From contig NZ_BMOS01000021.1 of NCBI RefSeq assembly GCF_014647195.1, forward strand, positions 1 to 55,125: a stretch of DNA of 55,125 bases, written 5' to 3'. This document shows positions 1 through 9,471 of the stretch, one piece after another (positions within the stretch are counted from its first letter, which is position 1; each line of letters begins with the position of its first letter). The position numbers and the translations under genes were made by a program. The notes below the pieces were generated by a model. That model did not search any database. It saw only the letters and a list, made by a program, of their open reading frames with translations, and was not told where the DNA came from. The DNA is from Oceanobacillus indicireducens (GTDB lineage Bacteria; Bacillota; Bacilli; Bacillales; Amphibacillaceae).

Positions 1-108
1 CTTTCTTATTGCCATTTTTAGCGTTATTTCGTAAGTATTTTCATACAAATGTTAGTTGAACCGAATCAGGAATTTACGGGTATTAGAGATCGTTAATGCG
101 TGATAAAA
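1..108 (+). repeat. Partial copy of intergenic repeat family 2
   Basis: The segment GTTAGTTGAA...GAATCAGGAATTTA (about 51-84) and the end TTAATGCGTGATAAA (about 92-106) match the repeat at 16995-17157 (inverted there) and, in the first part, the one at 43861-43946. This copy lacks the CCCCCAC/GTGGGGG hairpin present in the 17 kb copy. Bases 1-50 show no match that I can see. No coding potential. Confidence 0.6.
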
Positions 109-175
109 TAAGCAACTATAATTGAATCAAAGAATATAAGTGAACATATTTTAGAAACAAGAGGAGGTTATCATT

Positions 176-712
176 TTGGAAAAATTCCAGTTGTACAACT
201 TCGCTTTTGAAAACTTAAGCAGGAAAAATATGTCGTTTCAAGAAGTGTTTCAGCATGTTAAAAGTTTCATGGAGAAGGATCGATATGGCAATTATAAACT
301 GATGTTTGGGACAGATTCCCAGGTCCATCCGACATACACGCGTTTTATTACAGGGATTGTTATTCAGTGTGAAACAAAAGGAGCATGGGCTTGTATTCGG
401 AAAGTAATTGTTCCAAGAAGAATGAATCATCTTCATGAACGGATTTCTTACGAGACAACGTTGACGGAAGAAATTGTCGGGTTGTTTACAGAGGAACGCA
501 AGAATCAGTTGATTGAACTTATTTTGCCGAATATTTATCGAGGCGCATCATTAACGATTGAAGGGCATATTGACATTGGATCAGGTAATAAAAATAAAAC
601 GAGAATCTTTGTAAACGAAATGCTTGCACGTATGGAAGCACTTGGAATTGAAGCAAAGATTAAACCGGAAGCATTTGTGGCAAGCTCTTACGCGAATCGA
701 TATACAAAATAA
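176..712 (+). CDS. ykuK: YkuK-like RNase H-fold family protein (DUF458)
   Basis: This 178-residue protein resembles the Bacillus YkuK family, which is predicted to have a ribonuclease H-like fold; its cellular substrate is not established. The N-terminal part holds the family-like segment 'KLMFGTDSQVH' (about residues 42-52), where the Asp is the expected acidic residue of an RNase H fold, and the C-terminal part has 'GHIDIGSGNKNKTR'. The start is TTG at 176, supported by AGGAGG at 162-167 with 8 nt spacing. It is monocistronic by appearance. The name rests on remembered family resemblance, so the biochemical role stays open. Confidence 0.8.
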   Translation: MEKFQLYNFAFENLSRKNMSFQEVFQHVKSFMEKDRYGNYKLMFGTDSQVHPTYTRFITGIVIQCETKGAWACIRKVIVPRRMNHLHERISYETTLTEEIVGLFTEERKNQLIELILPNIYRGASLTIEGHIDIGSGNKNKTRIFVNEMLARMEALGIEAKIKPEAFVASSYANRYTK

Positions 713-882
713 TTTTTTAAAAGAAAAAAATAAAATATTATATAGCGCTTTAAAGCTTTGTACATAAGGCTTTATTGAGAAAAAGCAAGTTCATTAATAA
801 AAAATTTTCACTCTTTTTTAAAAAAGGTGTTGCATTATTATTTAAAATCGAATAGACTGTATTATAACAAGGGAACAAAAAA

Positions 883-898
883 TAATATTGTTATATAA
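883..898 (+). promoter_or_regulatory. Half copy of the glyoxylate-operon palindrome
   Basis: TAATATTGTTATATAA repeats the left half of the perfect palindrome at 1024-1053. Together with TTATAACAA at 863-871 it forms a looser inverted repeat just ahead of the ribosome site of the small gene at 913. It may be a second operator for the same regulator. The placement is seen directly; the function is inference. Confidence 0.45.
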
Positions 899-912
899 GA
901 GGAGGGGCGAAC

Positions 913-1017
913 ATGAACAAACATGAACAAGTATCGTGTCCGGAATGTGGGCAGGAAGTTGATTCAAGAAGCTACACGATGGAATGTGATTATTGTTTGT
1001 CAAAAAAGGAAGATTAA
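913..1017 (+). CDS. 34-residue zinc-ribbon-like protein (YhfH-like)
   Basis: A short reading frame starts at ATG 913 behind the strong site GAGGAGGGG (899-907) and encodes 34 residues. It contains CPECG and, 13 residues on, CDYC, so two CxxC knuckles that could bind one zinc. The spacing and the C-terminal Lys/Asp-rich tail recall the very small YhfH family of Bacillus, whose role is not known to me. It sits between YkuK and the glyoxylate operon, flanked on both sides by copies of the same AT-rich palindrome, which suggests shared control with aceBA. The coding call rests on the ribosome site and the cysteine pattern. Confidence 0.65.
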   Translation: MNKHEQVSCPECGQEVDSRSYTMECDYCLSKKED

Positions 1018-1023
1018 TTTTTT

Positions 1024-1053
1024 TATTAATATTGTTATATAACAATATTAATA
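1024..1053. promoter_or_regulatory. Perfect 30-bp palindrome, putative operator of aceBA
   Basis: The left arm TATTAATATTGTTAT is followed directly by its exact reverse complement, with no spacer. It lies between the small zinc gene and aceB and covers the position expected for the -35 box of the TATAAT at 1062-1067. That is a classical repressor position. It has no T-tract and so is not an ordinary terminator. The regulator is unknown. Confidence 0.7.
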
Positions 1054-1067
1054 TTTGAAACTATAAT
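1039..1067 (+). promoter_or_regulatory. Predicted sigma-A promoter of aceBA
   Basis: A perfect -10 TATAAT is at 1062-1067. With 17-nt spacing the -35 is ATAACA (4 of 6), which lies in the right half of the 30-bp palindrome. The weak -35 overlapped by an operator suggests regulated expression. Confidence 0.5.
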
Positions 1068-1094
1068 ACAACAGTATATTGGGAGAGTGAATTC

Positions 1095-2699
1095 ATGCTT
1101 ACGAATCAAACTTCTGTTTCTGTACAAATTGAACACGAACAAACCTTTCCGAAAATCTTGACACCTCAGGCCTTAGAGTTTTTAGGAAAACTTCATGAGC
1201 ACTTCGATGAACGGCGAAGGAACTTACTCGAAATTAGACAACAAATTCAAGAAAAGCTGAATGAAGGGAGACAGCTTCAGTTCTTGAAGGAAACGAAGCA
1301 TATCCGTGAAGGTGACTGGACAGTAGGGCGTTTGCCGAAAGATTTACAAGATCGCCGCGTTGAAATAACGGGACCGGTTGACAGAAAGATGATTATCAAT
1401 GCACTTAACTCAGGTGCAAAGGCATTCATGGCAGACTTTGAAGATGCAACATCTCCAACTTGGGAAAACATGATGAACGGGCAAATTAATTTAAAAGATG
1501 CAATACGCAGGTCTATTGATTTTGAAGCAGATAATGGCAAGCGATATGAATTGAATGAAGATACTGCCGTATTAATCGTCAGGCCGCGAGGATGGCACTT
1601 AGAAGAAAGGCATTTGCGGTGCAACGGAAAGTCAATGTCTGCCAGTTTAGTAGATTTCGGACTGTATCTATATCACAATGCAACAGAACTAATAGCAAGA
1701 GGAACAGGTCCTTACTTTTATTTACCGAAAGTAGAGAATCACCTTGAAGCACGTCTTTGGAATGAGGTATTTGTTTTTGCACAAAATGAGCTTGGTATTC
1801 CACAAGGTACAATTAAAGCAACGGTCTTGATTGAAACGATTACAGCTGCATTTGAAATGGATGAGATTTTATATGAATTACGCGACCATGCTGCAGGCCT
1901 AAACTGTGGCCGGTGGGATTACATTTTCAGCTATATTAAAAAGTTTCATAAAGACCCAGAACGGATACTTCCGGACCGGGCAACCGTAACAATGGAAGTT
2001 CCATTCATGCGTTCGTATTCACAGCTTGCTATCAAAACTTGTCATAAACGAAATGCGATGGCGATCGGTGGCATGGCTGCCCACATCCCGGTAAGAAATG
2101 ATGAAGCGAAAAATAAAATTGCTTTTGATAAGGTACGTAAGGATAAAGAGCGGGAAGCACGTGATGGGCATGACGGAACATGGGTTGCTCACCCAGGGAT
2201 GGTTGAACTTGTAAAAGAAGTGTTCGATGAGATCATGCCGACCCCGAACCAATTGCATCGTAAGCGGGAGGATGTTGAGGTAACAGCTGAGGACCTTGTC
2301 CAATTGCCAGATGGAGAGATAACAGAAGAAGGTCTTCGGACGAATGTCAGTGTTGGAATTCAGTATACCGCTGCATGGCTTTCGGGAAGAGGTGCTGTAC
2401 CAATTAATCATTTGATGGAAGACGCAGCTACTGCAGAAATATCAAGAGCTCAAGTTTGGCAATGGATTCGGTGTCCAAAGGGTGTACTTTCTGATGGGAG
2501 AAAAGTGACATTTGAGTTGGTCGACAAAATTCTTCAGGAAGAGTTGGAGAAAATAAAGGGACAGATTGGGGAAGCGGCTTATGAGCAAGGAAATTTTGCA
2601 GAAGCTGCGGAGATTTTTGATTCGTTAGTAAAAGAAGATGAATTTGCAGAATTCTTAACATTACCAGCATACAAACAATTAACGAGGGGGAATAAATAA
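1095..2699 (+). CDS. aceB: Malate synthase A
   Basis: Malate synthase condenses glyoxylate with acetyl-CoA to malate, the second step of the glyoxylate shunt. The 534-residue length fits the isoform A family. Family segments visible are '[17 protein letters not shown]' (about 108-124), '[16 protein letters not shown]' (about 269-284) and the C-terminal '[20 protein letters not shown]'. The start is ATG 1095 with GGGAG 9 nt upstream. Its stop codon overlaps the aceA start by one base (TAATG), so the two are translationally coupled. Cytosolic. Confidence 0.96.
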   Translation: MLTNQTSVSVQIEHEQTFPKILTPQALEFLGKLHEHFDERRRNLLEIRQQIQEKLNEGRQLQFLKETKHIREGDWTVGRLPKDLQDRRVEITGPVDRKMIINALNSGAKAFMADFEDATSPTWENMMNGQINLKDAIRRSIDFEADNGKRYELNEDTAVLIVRPRGWHLEERHLRCNGKSMSASLVDFGLYLYHNATELIARGTGPYFYLPKVENHLEARLWNEVFVFAQNELGIPQGTIKATVLIETITAAFEMDEILYELRDHAAGLNCGRWDYIFSYIKKFHKDPERILPDRATVTMEVPFMRSYSQLAIKTCHKRNAMAIGGMAAHIPVRNDEAKNKIAFDKVRKDKEREARDGHDGTWVAHPGMVELVKEVFDEIMPTPNQLHRKREDVEVTAEDLVQLPDGEITEEGLRTNVSVGIQYTAAWLSGRGAVPINHLMEDAATAEISRAQVWQWIRCPKGVLSDGRKVTFELVDKILQEELEKIKGQIGEAAYEQGNFAEAAEIFDSLVKEDEFAEFLTLPAYKQLTRGNK

Positions 2700-3976
2700 T
2701 GTACCAAGAGCGGGCAGAACAATTACAAAGAGAATGGGAAAATAATGAGCGTTGGTCAGGGATTAGAAGGGAATATTCAGCCGAGGATGTCATTCGGCTG
2801 AGAGGTTCCATCGATGTGGAGCATACATTGGCAACTCGCGGTGCAAAAAAATTGTGGAACTTAATCAACGAGGAAGACTACATTAATGCTTTAGGTGCAT
2901 TAACCGGAAATCAGGCGGTACAGCAGGTGAAAGCAGGCTTGAAGGCGATATACTTAAGTGGCTGGCAAGTAGCAGCAGATGCGAACCTGTCAGGCGAAAT
3001 GTATCCGGATCAGAGCTTATACCCAGCGAATAGTGTGCCACATGTTGTCAAGCGAATTAATCAGGCATTACAGCGTGCAGATCAAATCCATTATTCGGAA
3101 GGCGACTCGGAAATTGATTGGTTTGCTCCAATTGTGGCAGATGCGGAAGCTGGATTTGGCGGACAATTAAACGTGTTTGAGTTGATGAAAGGCATGATTG
3201 AGTCGGGTGCATCTGGTGTCCACTTTGAGGATCAGTTATCTTCCGAGAAGAAATGTGGACATTTAGGCGGGAAAGTTCTTCTGCCGACGCAAACAGCGGT
3301 GAAAAACTTGATTGCAGCTCGGTTTGCGGCAGATGTCATGGGAACGCCGACAATCATTATTGCTCGTACCGATGCGAATGCCGCTGACATGATTACGAGT
3401 GATGTTGATCCGACTGATGCACCATTTATTACAGGTGAAAGAACTTCTGAAGGGTTTTTCCGAACAAGAGCAGGACTGGATCAAGCAATTGCTCGAGGTT
3501 TAGCCTATGCGCCGTATGCAGATTTAATCTGGTGTGAAACGTCAGAGCCAGATATGGAAGAGGCACGTCGTTTTGCTGAAGCGATTCATGAACAATATCC
3601 AGGTAAACTGCTAGCTTATAATTGTTCACCATCATTTAATTGGAAACGGAAATTATCCGATAAGGAAATCGCAAATTTCCAGCGAGAACTCGGGAAGATG
3701 GGTTATAAGTTCCAGTTTGTAACACTAGCAGGTTTCCATGCATTGAATCACAGCATGTTTGAACTTGCAAGGAAATACAAAGATGAAGGCATGGCTGCTT
3801 ATTCCGAATTGCAGCAGGCAGAGTTCGCAAGCGAAGTACATGGTTACAGTGCAACTAGACACCAGCGTGAAGTCGGAACAGGATACTTTGATGAAGTAGC
3901 CCAGGTAATTTCAGGTGGAGCCTCATCAACAACCGCACTCGCAGGATCAACAGAAGCAGAACAATTTACAAGTTGA
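2699..3976 (+). CDS. aceA: Isocitrate lyase
   Basis: Isocitrate lyase cleaves isocitrate into glyoxylate and succinate and opens the glyoxylate shunt, allowing growth on acetate or fatty acids. The catalytic loop KKCGH is present with Cys186, and the metal-site segment '[11 protein letters not shown]' is at about 145-155. At 425 residues it is the short bacterial form. ATG 2699 overlaps the aceB stop by one base, preceded by GAGGGGG. It forms a two-gene operon with aceB, followed by a hairpin element that can act as terminator. The shunt fits the fad operon and acetoin complex elsewhere in the window, both of which yield acetyl-CoA. Confidence 0.97.
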   Translation: MYQERAEQLQREWENNERWSGIRREYSAEDVIRLRGSIDVEHTLATRGAKKLWNLINEEDYINALGALTGNQAVQQVKAGLKAIYLSGWQVAADANLSGEMYPDQSLYPANSVPHVVKRINQALQRADQIHYSEGDSEIDWFAPIVADAEAGFGGQLNVFELMKGMIESGASGVHFEDQLSSEKKCGHLGGKVLLPTQTAVKNLIAARFAADVMGTPTIIIARTDANAADMITSDVDPTDAPFITGERTSEGFFRTRAGLDQAIARGLAYAPYADLIWCETSEPDMEEARRFAEAIHEQYPGKLLAYNCSPSFNWKRKLSDKEIANFQRELGKMGYKFQFVTLAGFHALNHSMFELARKYKDEGMAAYSELQQAEFASEVHGYSATRHQREVGTGYFDEVAQVISGGASSTTALAGSTEAEQFTS

Positions 3977-3982
3977 TTGTAG

Positions 3983-4047
3983 AGCGGGACAGTGGGGTCA
4001 GAGGCAACGTCCCAGTGGGACATTGCCTCTGACCCCACTGTCCCGCT
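3983..4047. repeat. Repeat family 1 copy A, long hairpin, likely terminator of aceBA
   Basis: Arms beginning AGCGGGACAGTGGGGTCAG and ending in its reverse complement form a 24-bp stem that extends with one mismatch through the central GTCCCA/TGGGAC. A T-run follows (4047-4051), so it can end aceBA transcription. Related copies are at 4262, 11776, 18250 and 20265, so it is a dispersed element and not only a local terminator. Confidence 0.8.
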
Positions 4048-4067
4048 TTTTAAGTCCTTTAATATAA

Positions 4068-4259
4068 TTGATAAAGGCATTTTCAGATGAGAAAACGATA
4101 CTGGCTCTAGGCATGGTGGACCATCGAAATCTGACAGTGCATACCTATAACGAAGAACTTGCTGTAGAAATTTTTAACAGTTTGGGTGAATATTATAAAT
4201 TACTAAGAGAATGGATAGATGATATAAAGAAAGATAAAAAAGGAATATGGCGCTGGTGA
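4068..4259 (+). pseudogene. C-terminal fragment of an HI0074-type nucleotidyltransferase substrate-binding protein
   Basis: The frame 4068-4259 encodes 'MVDHRNLTVHTYNEELA' and 'YYKLLREWI', which match the C-terminal half of the small helical proteins that pair with minimal nucleotidyltransferases (HI0074/HI0073-like, MNT-HEPN relatives). The N-terminal half, usually about 60-70 residues, is missing and the sequence upstream is repeat copy A. No ribosome site precedes the nominal TTG at 4068. No nucleotidyltransferase partner is nearby. I read it as a relic of a lost two-gene module. Confidence 0.65.
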
Positions 4260-4261
4260 AC

Positions 4262-4317
4262 TGGGACAGGGGGTCAGAGAAAGAATCCCATAAGGTGATT
4301 CTCTCTCTGACTCTTTT
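4262..4317. repeat. Repeat family 1 copy B, degenerate hairpin
   Basis: TGGGACAGGGGGTCAGAGA at its start matches copy A, and the arms GTCAGAGAAAGAATC and GATTCTCTCTCTGAC pair around a short loop before a T-run (4313-4317). It is a diverged copy and may terminate transcription from the left. Confidence 0.65.
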
Positions 4318-4493
4318 TGTCTTTTTTCTATTTTTTTACTGAAGATAAAAATGAGTACGGTGTTCAAAAAATATCCAGTGCTCCGCCTTATTGGTCTGTT
4401 TCACATATTTGACAAAACCATTCTCCAACATAGGAGCTATACCTTTGTTATAATGAATATGAGAATGCGCTTCCAGTAAAGGGGTGATAAAAT

Positions 4494-6764
4494 ATGACAG
4501 ACAATCGGACAATTGCAGTGAAAGAAGCTCTATTGGCGGCAAAAGAGATTGCGAAGAAACAAGAAAATTATCAGTTAGATATACCGCATCTCTGGTCAGC
4601 TTTATTACAGCCGGATCTTTTTGCTTATGAGCTTTACGTAGATTTAGATGTTGATATGAATGAATTTATTCAACTTGTAAACAGGGAAGTTGAAAAGATT
4701 TCAAAAATAACAGGAACAGATATCCAATACGGTGAAAAGTTAAGTCAGCGATTGCAAAGTCTACTCGATGAGGCAGAAGTGGAGTCGACGAACCTACGTG
4801 ATCAATATGTAACTATAGAACATTTAATACTTGCACTTTTTGAACAAAAGTTCAACCCGATTACTACTTATTTAGACGAAAATGGAATAAATAAAGAATT
4901 AGTTTATAAACAGATGAATAAAGTCCGAAAAGGAAAAAAAGCTGTGCATCAGAATCAAGAAAATGTGTATGATGCACTGGATCGGTATGCAGTAAATTTG
5001 AATAAGGAGTATTTAGAAGGAAAGATAGAGCGTGTTATCGGAAGAAGTGATGAAATAAACGATATTATTCGTATATTAACACGGAAGATTAAAAATAACG
5101 CCATTCTTATTGGCAGTCCTGGAGTCGGAAAGTCTGCAATCGTAGAGGGATTAGTTCAAAAAATTGTTGATAAGGATGCACCGAAAAACCTGGAAAATAA
5201 AATTGTTTACAATCTGGACATGAGCGCTTTGGTAGCTGGCGCCAGATACCGTGGTGATTTTGAAGAAAGATTGAAAACCGTATTAAACGAAGTTCGGGAT
5301 TCTAATAATCAAATTATATTATTCATTGATGAGATTCACACAATTGTTGGTGCTGGAAGAACGGAAGGATCCATGGATGCCGGTAATATTTTGAAGCCGA
5401 TGCTAGCTCGCGGTGAGATTCGTTGTATCGGTGCTACTACACAAGATGAATATCGGGAGAACATTGAGAAAGACAAGGCGCTCGAAAGAAGATTTCAGCG
5501 TGTTATGGTGCACGAGCCAACAGTTCAAGACACGATTGAAATCCTTAAAGGGATCAGGCAAAATTACGAACTATTCCATGAAACAACCATTACAGAAGAG
5601 GCGATTGAAGCCGCTGTAAAACTATCGGTTAGGTATATAACTGATCGTTTCCTTCCGGATAAGGCTATTGATTTAATGGATGAAGCAAGCGCCGTAAAAT
5701 ATATTAAGCTTAATAACCCCCTATTAAATGATGGATTAGTAAATGTTGATAATGCTGTCACTGAAGATGATATTAAAAATGTAGTAGAGAGATTAACGGG
5801 AATTAAAATTAGTGGCATTATGGAAAATGAAAGAGAAAAACTATTAAATCTTGAAGACGAACTCCGGAAACACATTATTGGTCAAGATGAAGCAGTATCG
5901 AAAGTTTCTGAGTCGGTGCTAAGGTCCAGAGCTGGTGTACAAAATCCTAATCAACCTACTGGTTCGTTCTTATTTTTAGGACCAACAGGTGTTGGAAAAA
6001 CACAACTTGCCAAAAGCCTAGCACAGGTTTTATTTGGCAGTGAACTGGATATGGCAAGACTTGATATGTCGGAATATATGGAAAAACATGCAGTGGCCAG
6101 GTTGATCGGCCCGCCTCCAGGATATGTCGGTTATGACGAAGGGGGACAATTGACAGAAGCAGTACGTCATCGACCACATTCCATTGTTGTTCTAGATGAA
6201 ATTGAAAAGGCTCATCCAGATGTGCTTAATCTACTCCTTCAAGTACTTGATGAGGGAAGGCTAACTGACTCCCAGGGACATACTGTAGATTTTAAGAATA
6301 CAATATTAATTATGACGAGTAATATAGGGTCTCCCATACTATTACAAGCTATTGAAAGCGACGGAGAAATTTTGCTAGATATAAAAAATAAAGTAACACA
6401 GCAATTAAGGCATCATTTTAGACCAGAGTTTATCAACAGGATAGATGATGTTCTAATCTTTAATCCGTTAAGACAAAAACATATGCATCAGATTACGATG
6501 TTGATGATTAATGATCTAAATCAACGGCTAAAAGATAAGAATATGGCTGTTTCCTTAGATAAGGAGGCCGTCGAATGGATAGCAGAAAATGGGTATGACC
6601 CCCTTTACGGTGCTCGGCCACTACGACGATTTATTATGGAGGAATTAGAAACGCCATTGGCACGGGACATTATTTCAAATAAAATAACGGAAAATACCGA
6701 TATTCATATTCAGTTGAAGAATTATAAATTAAATTTTATATACAATCAACATTTTAAAAAATAG
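4494..6764 (+). CDS. ClpB-like AAA+ unfoldase lacking the coiled-coil middle domain
   Basis: A 756-residue double-ring AAA+ ATPase. It has two N-terminal Clp repeats (about 1-145), Walker A GSPGVGKS (207-214), Walker B LFIDE (276-280), arginine fingers near 332, a second Walker A GPTGVGKT (496-503) and a second Walker B VVLDE. The stretch between domain 1 (ends about 402) and the second domain (from about 440) is far shorter than in ClpB, where a coiled-coil M domain of over 100 residues sits here. There is no VGF/IGF ClpP-docking loop in the second domain, so it is not a ClpC or ClpE. It probably remodels proteins without a protease and, lacking the M domain, may not work with DnaK. ATG 4494 follows AAAGGGGTG. 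Confidence 0.85.
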   Translation: MTDNRTIAVKEALLAAKEIAKKQENYQLDIPHLWSALLQPDLFAYELYVDLDVDMNEFIQLVNREVEKISKITGTDIQYGEKLSQRLQSLLDEAEVESTNLRDQYVTIEHLILALFEQKFNPITTYLDENGINKELVYKQMNKVRKGKKAVHQNQENVYDALDRYAVNLNKEYLEGKIERVIGRSDEINDIIRILTRKIKNNAILIGSPGVGKSAIVEGLVQKIVDKDAPKNLENKIVYNLDMSALVAGARYRGDFEERLKTVLNEVRDSNNQIILFIDEIHTIVGAGRTEGSMDAGNILKPMLARGEIRCIGATTQDEYRENIEKDKALERRFQRVMVHEPTVQDTIEILKGIRQNYELFHETTITEEAIEAAVKLSVRYITDRFLPDKAIDLMDEASAVKYIKLNNPLLNDGLVNVDNAVTEDDIKNVVERLTGIKISGIMENEREKLLNLEDELRKHIIGQDEAVSKVSESVLRSRAGVQNPNQPTGSFLFLGPTGVGKTQLAKSLAQVLFGSELDMARLDMSEYMEKHAVARLIGPPPGYVGYDEGGQLTEAVRHRPHSIVVLDEIEKAHPDVLNLLLQVLDEGRLTDSQGHTVDFKNTILIMTSNIGSPILLQAIESDGEILLDIKNKVTQQLRHHFRPEFINRIDDVLIFNPLRQKHMHQITMLMINDLNQRLKDKNMAVSLDKEAVEWIAENGYDPLYGARPLRRFIMEELETPLARDIISNKITENTDIHIQLKNYKLNFIYNQHFKK

Positions 6765-6776
6765 ACATGAAAATTG

Positions 6777-6816
6777 GGCTCTACCATTTGGCAAACTGCT
6801 ATTGTAGAGCCTTTTA
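6777..6816 (+). terminator. Terminator after the ClpB-like gene
   Basis: GGCTCTAC (6777-6784) pairs with GTAGAGCC (6804-6811) and a short T-run follows. It lies 13 bases after the stop codon. Confidence 0.75.
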
Positions 6817-6925
6817 TAAAAAAACAGAATGCTCACTTTGTCACAAATTCTTCAAAGTTAGTCTAAAACTGTCTGAAAAAGCAATAAATTGTTTGTTAAC
6901 AAATTTAATTTTAGATACAATTGAA

Positions 6926-6941
6926 TTGTAAGCGCTTTATA
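6926..6941. promoter_or_regulatory. Catabolite-responsive element (CcpA site), predicted
   Basis: TTGTAAGCGCTTTATA fits the Bacillus cre consensus except for one position and is 65 bases upstream of the first gene of the acetoin-type operon. CcpA repression of acetoin catabolic genes is established in Bacillus; for this site it is inference. Confidence 0.6.
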
Positions 6942-7005
6942 AAGTCTTTTTAACTACTTTTATACTGGCTTACACTTAACGAATAAGAAACAGGAGGGTG
7001 GTTAT

Positions 7006-8349
7006 TTGTCAAACTTTGATATTTTAATTATTGGAGCTGGTCCGGGAGGATATGTAGCAGCAGAAGAAGCTGCTACATTAGGTAATTCAGTAGCAGTAAT
7101 TGAAAAAAACGCCATCGGTGGATGTTGTTTAAACGTTGGCTGTATACCGTCAAAAACTTATCTGCAGTATAGCCATTGGCTTTCAGGAGTGGAAGCAGCT
7201 AATAAGAATGGAATGACGATAACAGTAGAGAACATTGACTTTCCTGCAATTGTACAAAGAAAAAATAGGGTTGTTTCAACATTACAAGGTGGCATTCATA
7301 GTACGTTTAAAAACAATGGCATTAAATTTATTCAGGGAGAAGCGAAATATGTAAGGAAAAATACGTTTGAAGTCGATGGCAAGGAGTATTATGGGAAGAA
7401 AATTCTGCTTGCAACTGGTGGGCGCCCATTTGTACCCGGAATAGATGGGTTAGACCAAGTAGATTATTTAACAACCGATACATTTTTTGAGATGGAAGAA
7501 TTACCTGATAAGTTTGTAACGATTGGAGGTGGAGTCATTGCTGTAGAATTGGCATTTGCCCTTAGAAAATTTGGAGTTGAAGTAACGATTATTGAAGTAG
7601 CCTCAGATATTTTATTAACACTCGACCACGAAGCTAGGGAGATTATTAAAAATAAACTAAAATCCATTGGTATTCAAATTGAAACGAGTGCCACCATTCA
7701 AAAAGTCACAAATCAAAAAGTTGTTCTCGCAGGTCATAAAGAGTTTTTATTTGATGAATTACTGGTAGCTGCAGGTAGAGAACAAAACCTCGATTTACCT
7801 CACGCAATAGGATTGGAATTAGATAATAGTAACAGATTTGTTTCCGTAGACGAATATTATGAAACAAGCGAAAGTAATGTTTTTGCTATTGGCGATTTAA
7901 TTGGCGGACAGACATTAGCTCACGCTGCAAGTGCAGAAGGAATAAAAGCTGCACGTGCGATGAGTGGTAAAAAGGAAAGACCTGTTAATCCGCACAGTAT
8001 CCCCAGGCCATTATTTATTGAACCTGAAGTTTCTGCTTTCGGCTTAAGTGAAGAAGAGGCTGAACGTGCCGGTTATGATGTGATTACGGAAATAATGCCT
8101 TTTTCCTTTAACGGACGTGCAATTGCATCAGATGAAACAGAAGGCTTCGTGAAAATTATAAGTGAAGCGAGGTACCGTGAAATTTTAGGTGGGGTTATTG
8201 TAGGTTCCCAGGGAGCAGATTTATTACATCAAATCTTGACAGTCTATGAATCAGAAGGAACGGTCGATGAACTAGCAAATACTGTATTTGCCCATCCTAC
8301 ACTATCTGAATTAATTCAAGAAACTGCTAAGCATATCGTTAAAAAATAA
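7006..8349 (+). CDS. acoL: Dihydrolipoamide dehydrogenase (E3) of the acetoin-type complex
   Basis: This FAD disulfide reductase reoxidises the lipoyl arm of the E2 subunit and makes NADH. Motifs are GAGPGG near residue 10 for FAD, the redox pair Cys41/Cys46 in CLNVGC, the NAD site 'GGGVIAVELA' and the C-terminal active His in FAHPTLSE. An extra Cys40 replaces the usual Thr before the redox Cys. The start is TTG 7006 with AGGAGG at 6992. No lipoyl domain is fused. It leads the operon acoL-acoA-acoB-acoC; in B. subtilis the E3 gene comes last. A pyruvate or branched-chain complex E3 is the alternative, but the E1alpha and E2 below favour acetoin. Confidence 0.88.
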   Translation: MSNFDILIIGAGPGGYVAAEEAATLGNSVAVIEKNAIGGCCLNVGCIPSKTYLQYSHWLSGVEAANKNGMTITVENIDFPAIVQRKNRVVSTLQGGIHSTFKNNGIKFIQGEAKYVRKNTFEVDGKEYYGKKILLATGGRPFVPGIDGLDQVDYLTTDTFFEMEELPDKFVTIGGGVIAVELAFALRKFGVEVTIIEVASDILLTLDHEAREIIKNKLKSIGIQIETSATIQKVTNQKVVLAGHKEFLFDELLVAAGREQNLDLPHAIGLELDNSNRFVSVDEYYETSESNVFAIGDLIGGQTLAHAASAEGIKAARAMSGKKERPVNPHSIPRPLFIEPEVSAFGLSEEEAERAGYDVITEIMPFSFNGRAIASDETEGFVKIISEARYREILGGVIVGSQGADLLHQILTVYESEGTVDELANTVFAHPTLSELIQETAKHIVKK

Positions 8350-8373
8350 TTTAATAATTTAGGAGGAATCATT

Positions 8374-9444
8374 ATGTCAGGCAAAGCACAAAGAATGCCA
8401 GAATCAGTCAGTAAGGTGGAAACGTCATTCAAAGAATTGGTTGATCTGGAAGTCCGTACAGCAACAGATACAGCTGTTAAGAACCTAACAAGTGATAAAG
8501 CCAAAGACATGTATAAAAACATGGAAGACATCCGCAACTTTGAAGAAAATGCAAAACGTTATTTTGCTGCTGGAGAAATTCCGGGTTTTGTTCATTTATA
8601 TGCTGGTGAAGAAGCAATCGCAACAGGTGTCTGTGCTCACTTAACAGATGAGGATTATATTACGAGTACACACCGTGGCCATGGACACTGTGTCGCAAAA
8701 GGCGGAGATTTAAAAGGAATGATGGCTGAAATATTCGGTAAAGCTACGGGACTTGGAAAAGGAAAAGGCGGTTCTATGCATATTGCCGATATCGATAAAG
8801 GAATCTTAGGAGCAAACGGCATGGTTGGCGGCGGTTTTGGAATAGCGACTGGAGCGGCAATAAGAAATAAATATAAGAAAAGTGATCGAGTAGTTGTTTG
8901 CTTTTTTGGAGATGGAGCGGCAAACGAAGGGGTATTCCATGAATGTTTAAACATGGCATCGATTTGGAAGCTTCCTATTGTGTTTGTAAACGAAAATAAC
9001 TTCTTTGCTGAAGCAACTCCGCAATGGTATTCATCAGCTTCTAACACAATTGCTGAGAGAGCTGTCGCATACAATATGCCTGGAGTTCGTGTGAATGGTA
9101 AAGATGTCGCGGGAGTCTATGAAACTGCCGGAGAAGCAATTGAACGTGCGCGTAAAGGAGAAGGTCCGACTCTAATAGAGTGTGTAACATATAGAAATCA
9201 TGGTCACTTCGAAGGTGATGAGCAAACTTATAAAGCAGATTTTGGAGAAGAAAAAGAGTGGGCTGACGTTGATCCATTAAATGTATTCCGTGAGTATGCG
9301 ATTGAAAACGGACTGGTTACTGAAGAAGAGTTGGATAAGTTGAGAGAAGAATCGATAAAAGATGTTGAAGAAGCAGTTAAATTCGCACAAGAAAGTCCTG
9401 AACCAGAACCTGAAGCACTTTATGAAGATGTATTTGCTGACTAA
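8374..9444 (+). CDS. acoA: Acetoin dehydrogenase-type E1 component, alpha subunit
   Basis: Thiamine diphosphate-dependent E1alpha that cleaves acetoin and passes the acetyl group to E2. The TPP motif GDGAANEG is followed by the downstream Asn in NENNFF. 'THRGHGHCVAKGGD' and 'GKGGSMHI' are typical for this E1alpha group, and 'YNMPGVRVNGKDV' is as in AcoA. At 356 residues it carries about 40 extra N-terminal residues before the usual 'MYKNMEDIRNFEE' start. ATG 8374 follows AGGAGG. It lies 24 bases after acoL and before acoB. Substrate choice between acetoin and another 2-oxo compound is inferred from similarity. Confidence 0.87.
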   Translation: MSGKAQRMPESVSKVETSFKELVDLEVRTATDTAVKNLTSDKAKDMYKNMEDIRNFEENAKRYFAAGEIPGFVHLYAGEEAIATGVCAHLTDEDYITSTHRGHGHCVAKGGDLKGMMAEIFGKATGLGKGKGGSMHIADIDKGILGANGMVGGGFGIATGAAIRNKYKKSDRVVVCFFGDGAANEGVFHECLNMASIWKLPIVFVNENNFFAEATPQWYSSASNTIAERAVAYNMPGVRVNGKDVAGVYETAGEAIERARKGEGPTLIECVTYRNHGHFEGDEQTYKADFGEEKEWADVDPLNVFREYAIENGLVTEEELDKLREESIKDVEEAVKFAQESPEPEPEALYEDVFAD

Positions 9445-9471
9445 CTAACAATTCGGAAGGGGTAGAATACC

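Noticed and set aside
742-775. cre-like AGCGCTTT before the glyoxylate region
   Set aside because: Only the core matches the CcpA consensus; flanking positions do not.
842-1045. Minus-strand frame of 67 codons
   Set aside because: It is antisense to the small zinc gene, lacks a ribosome site and has biased composition.
4397-4454. CtsR-type heat-shock operator before the ClpB-like gene
   Set aside because: TTTGACA and TATAAT are present, but there is no tandem GGTCAAA heptad and the boxes are 34 nt apart.
6965-6985. Sigma-54 promoter before the acetoin-type operon
   Set aside because: TGGC is present but the -12 element reads TTAAC, not TTGCA, and no AcoR gene is adjacent.
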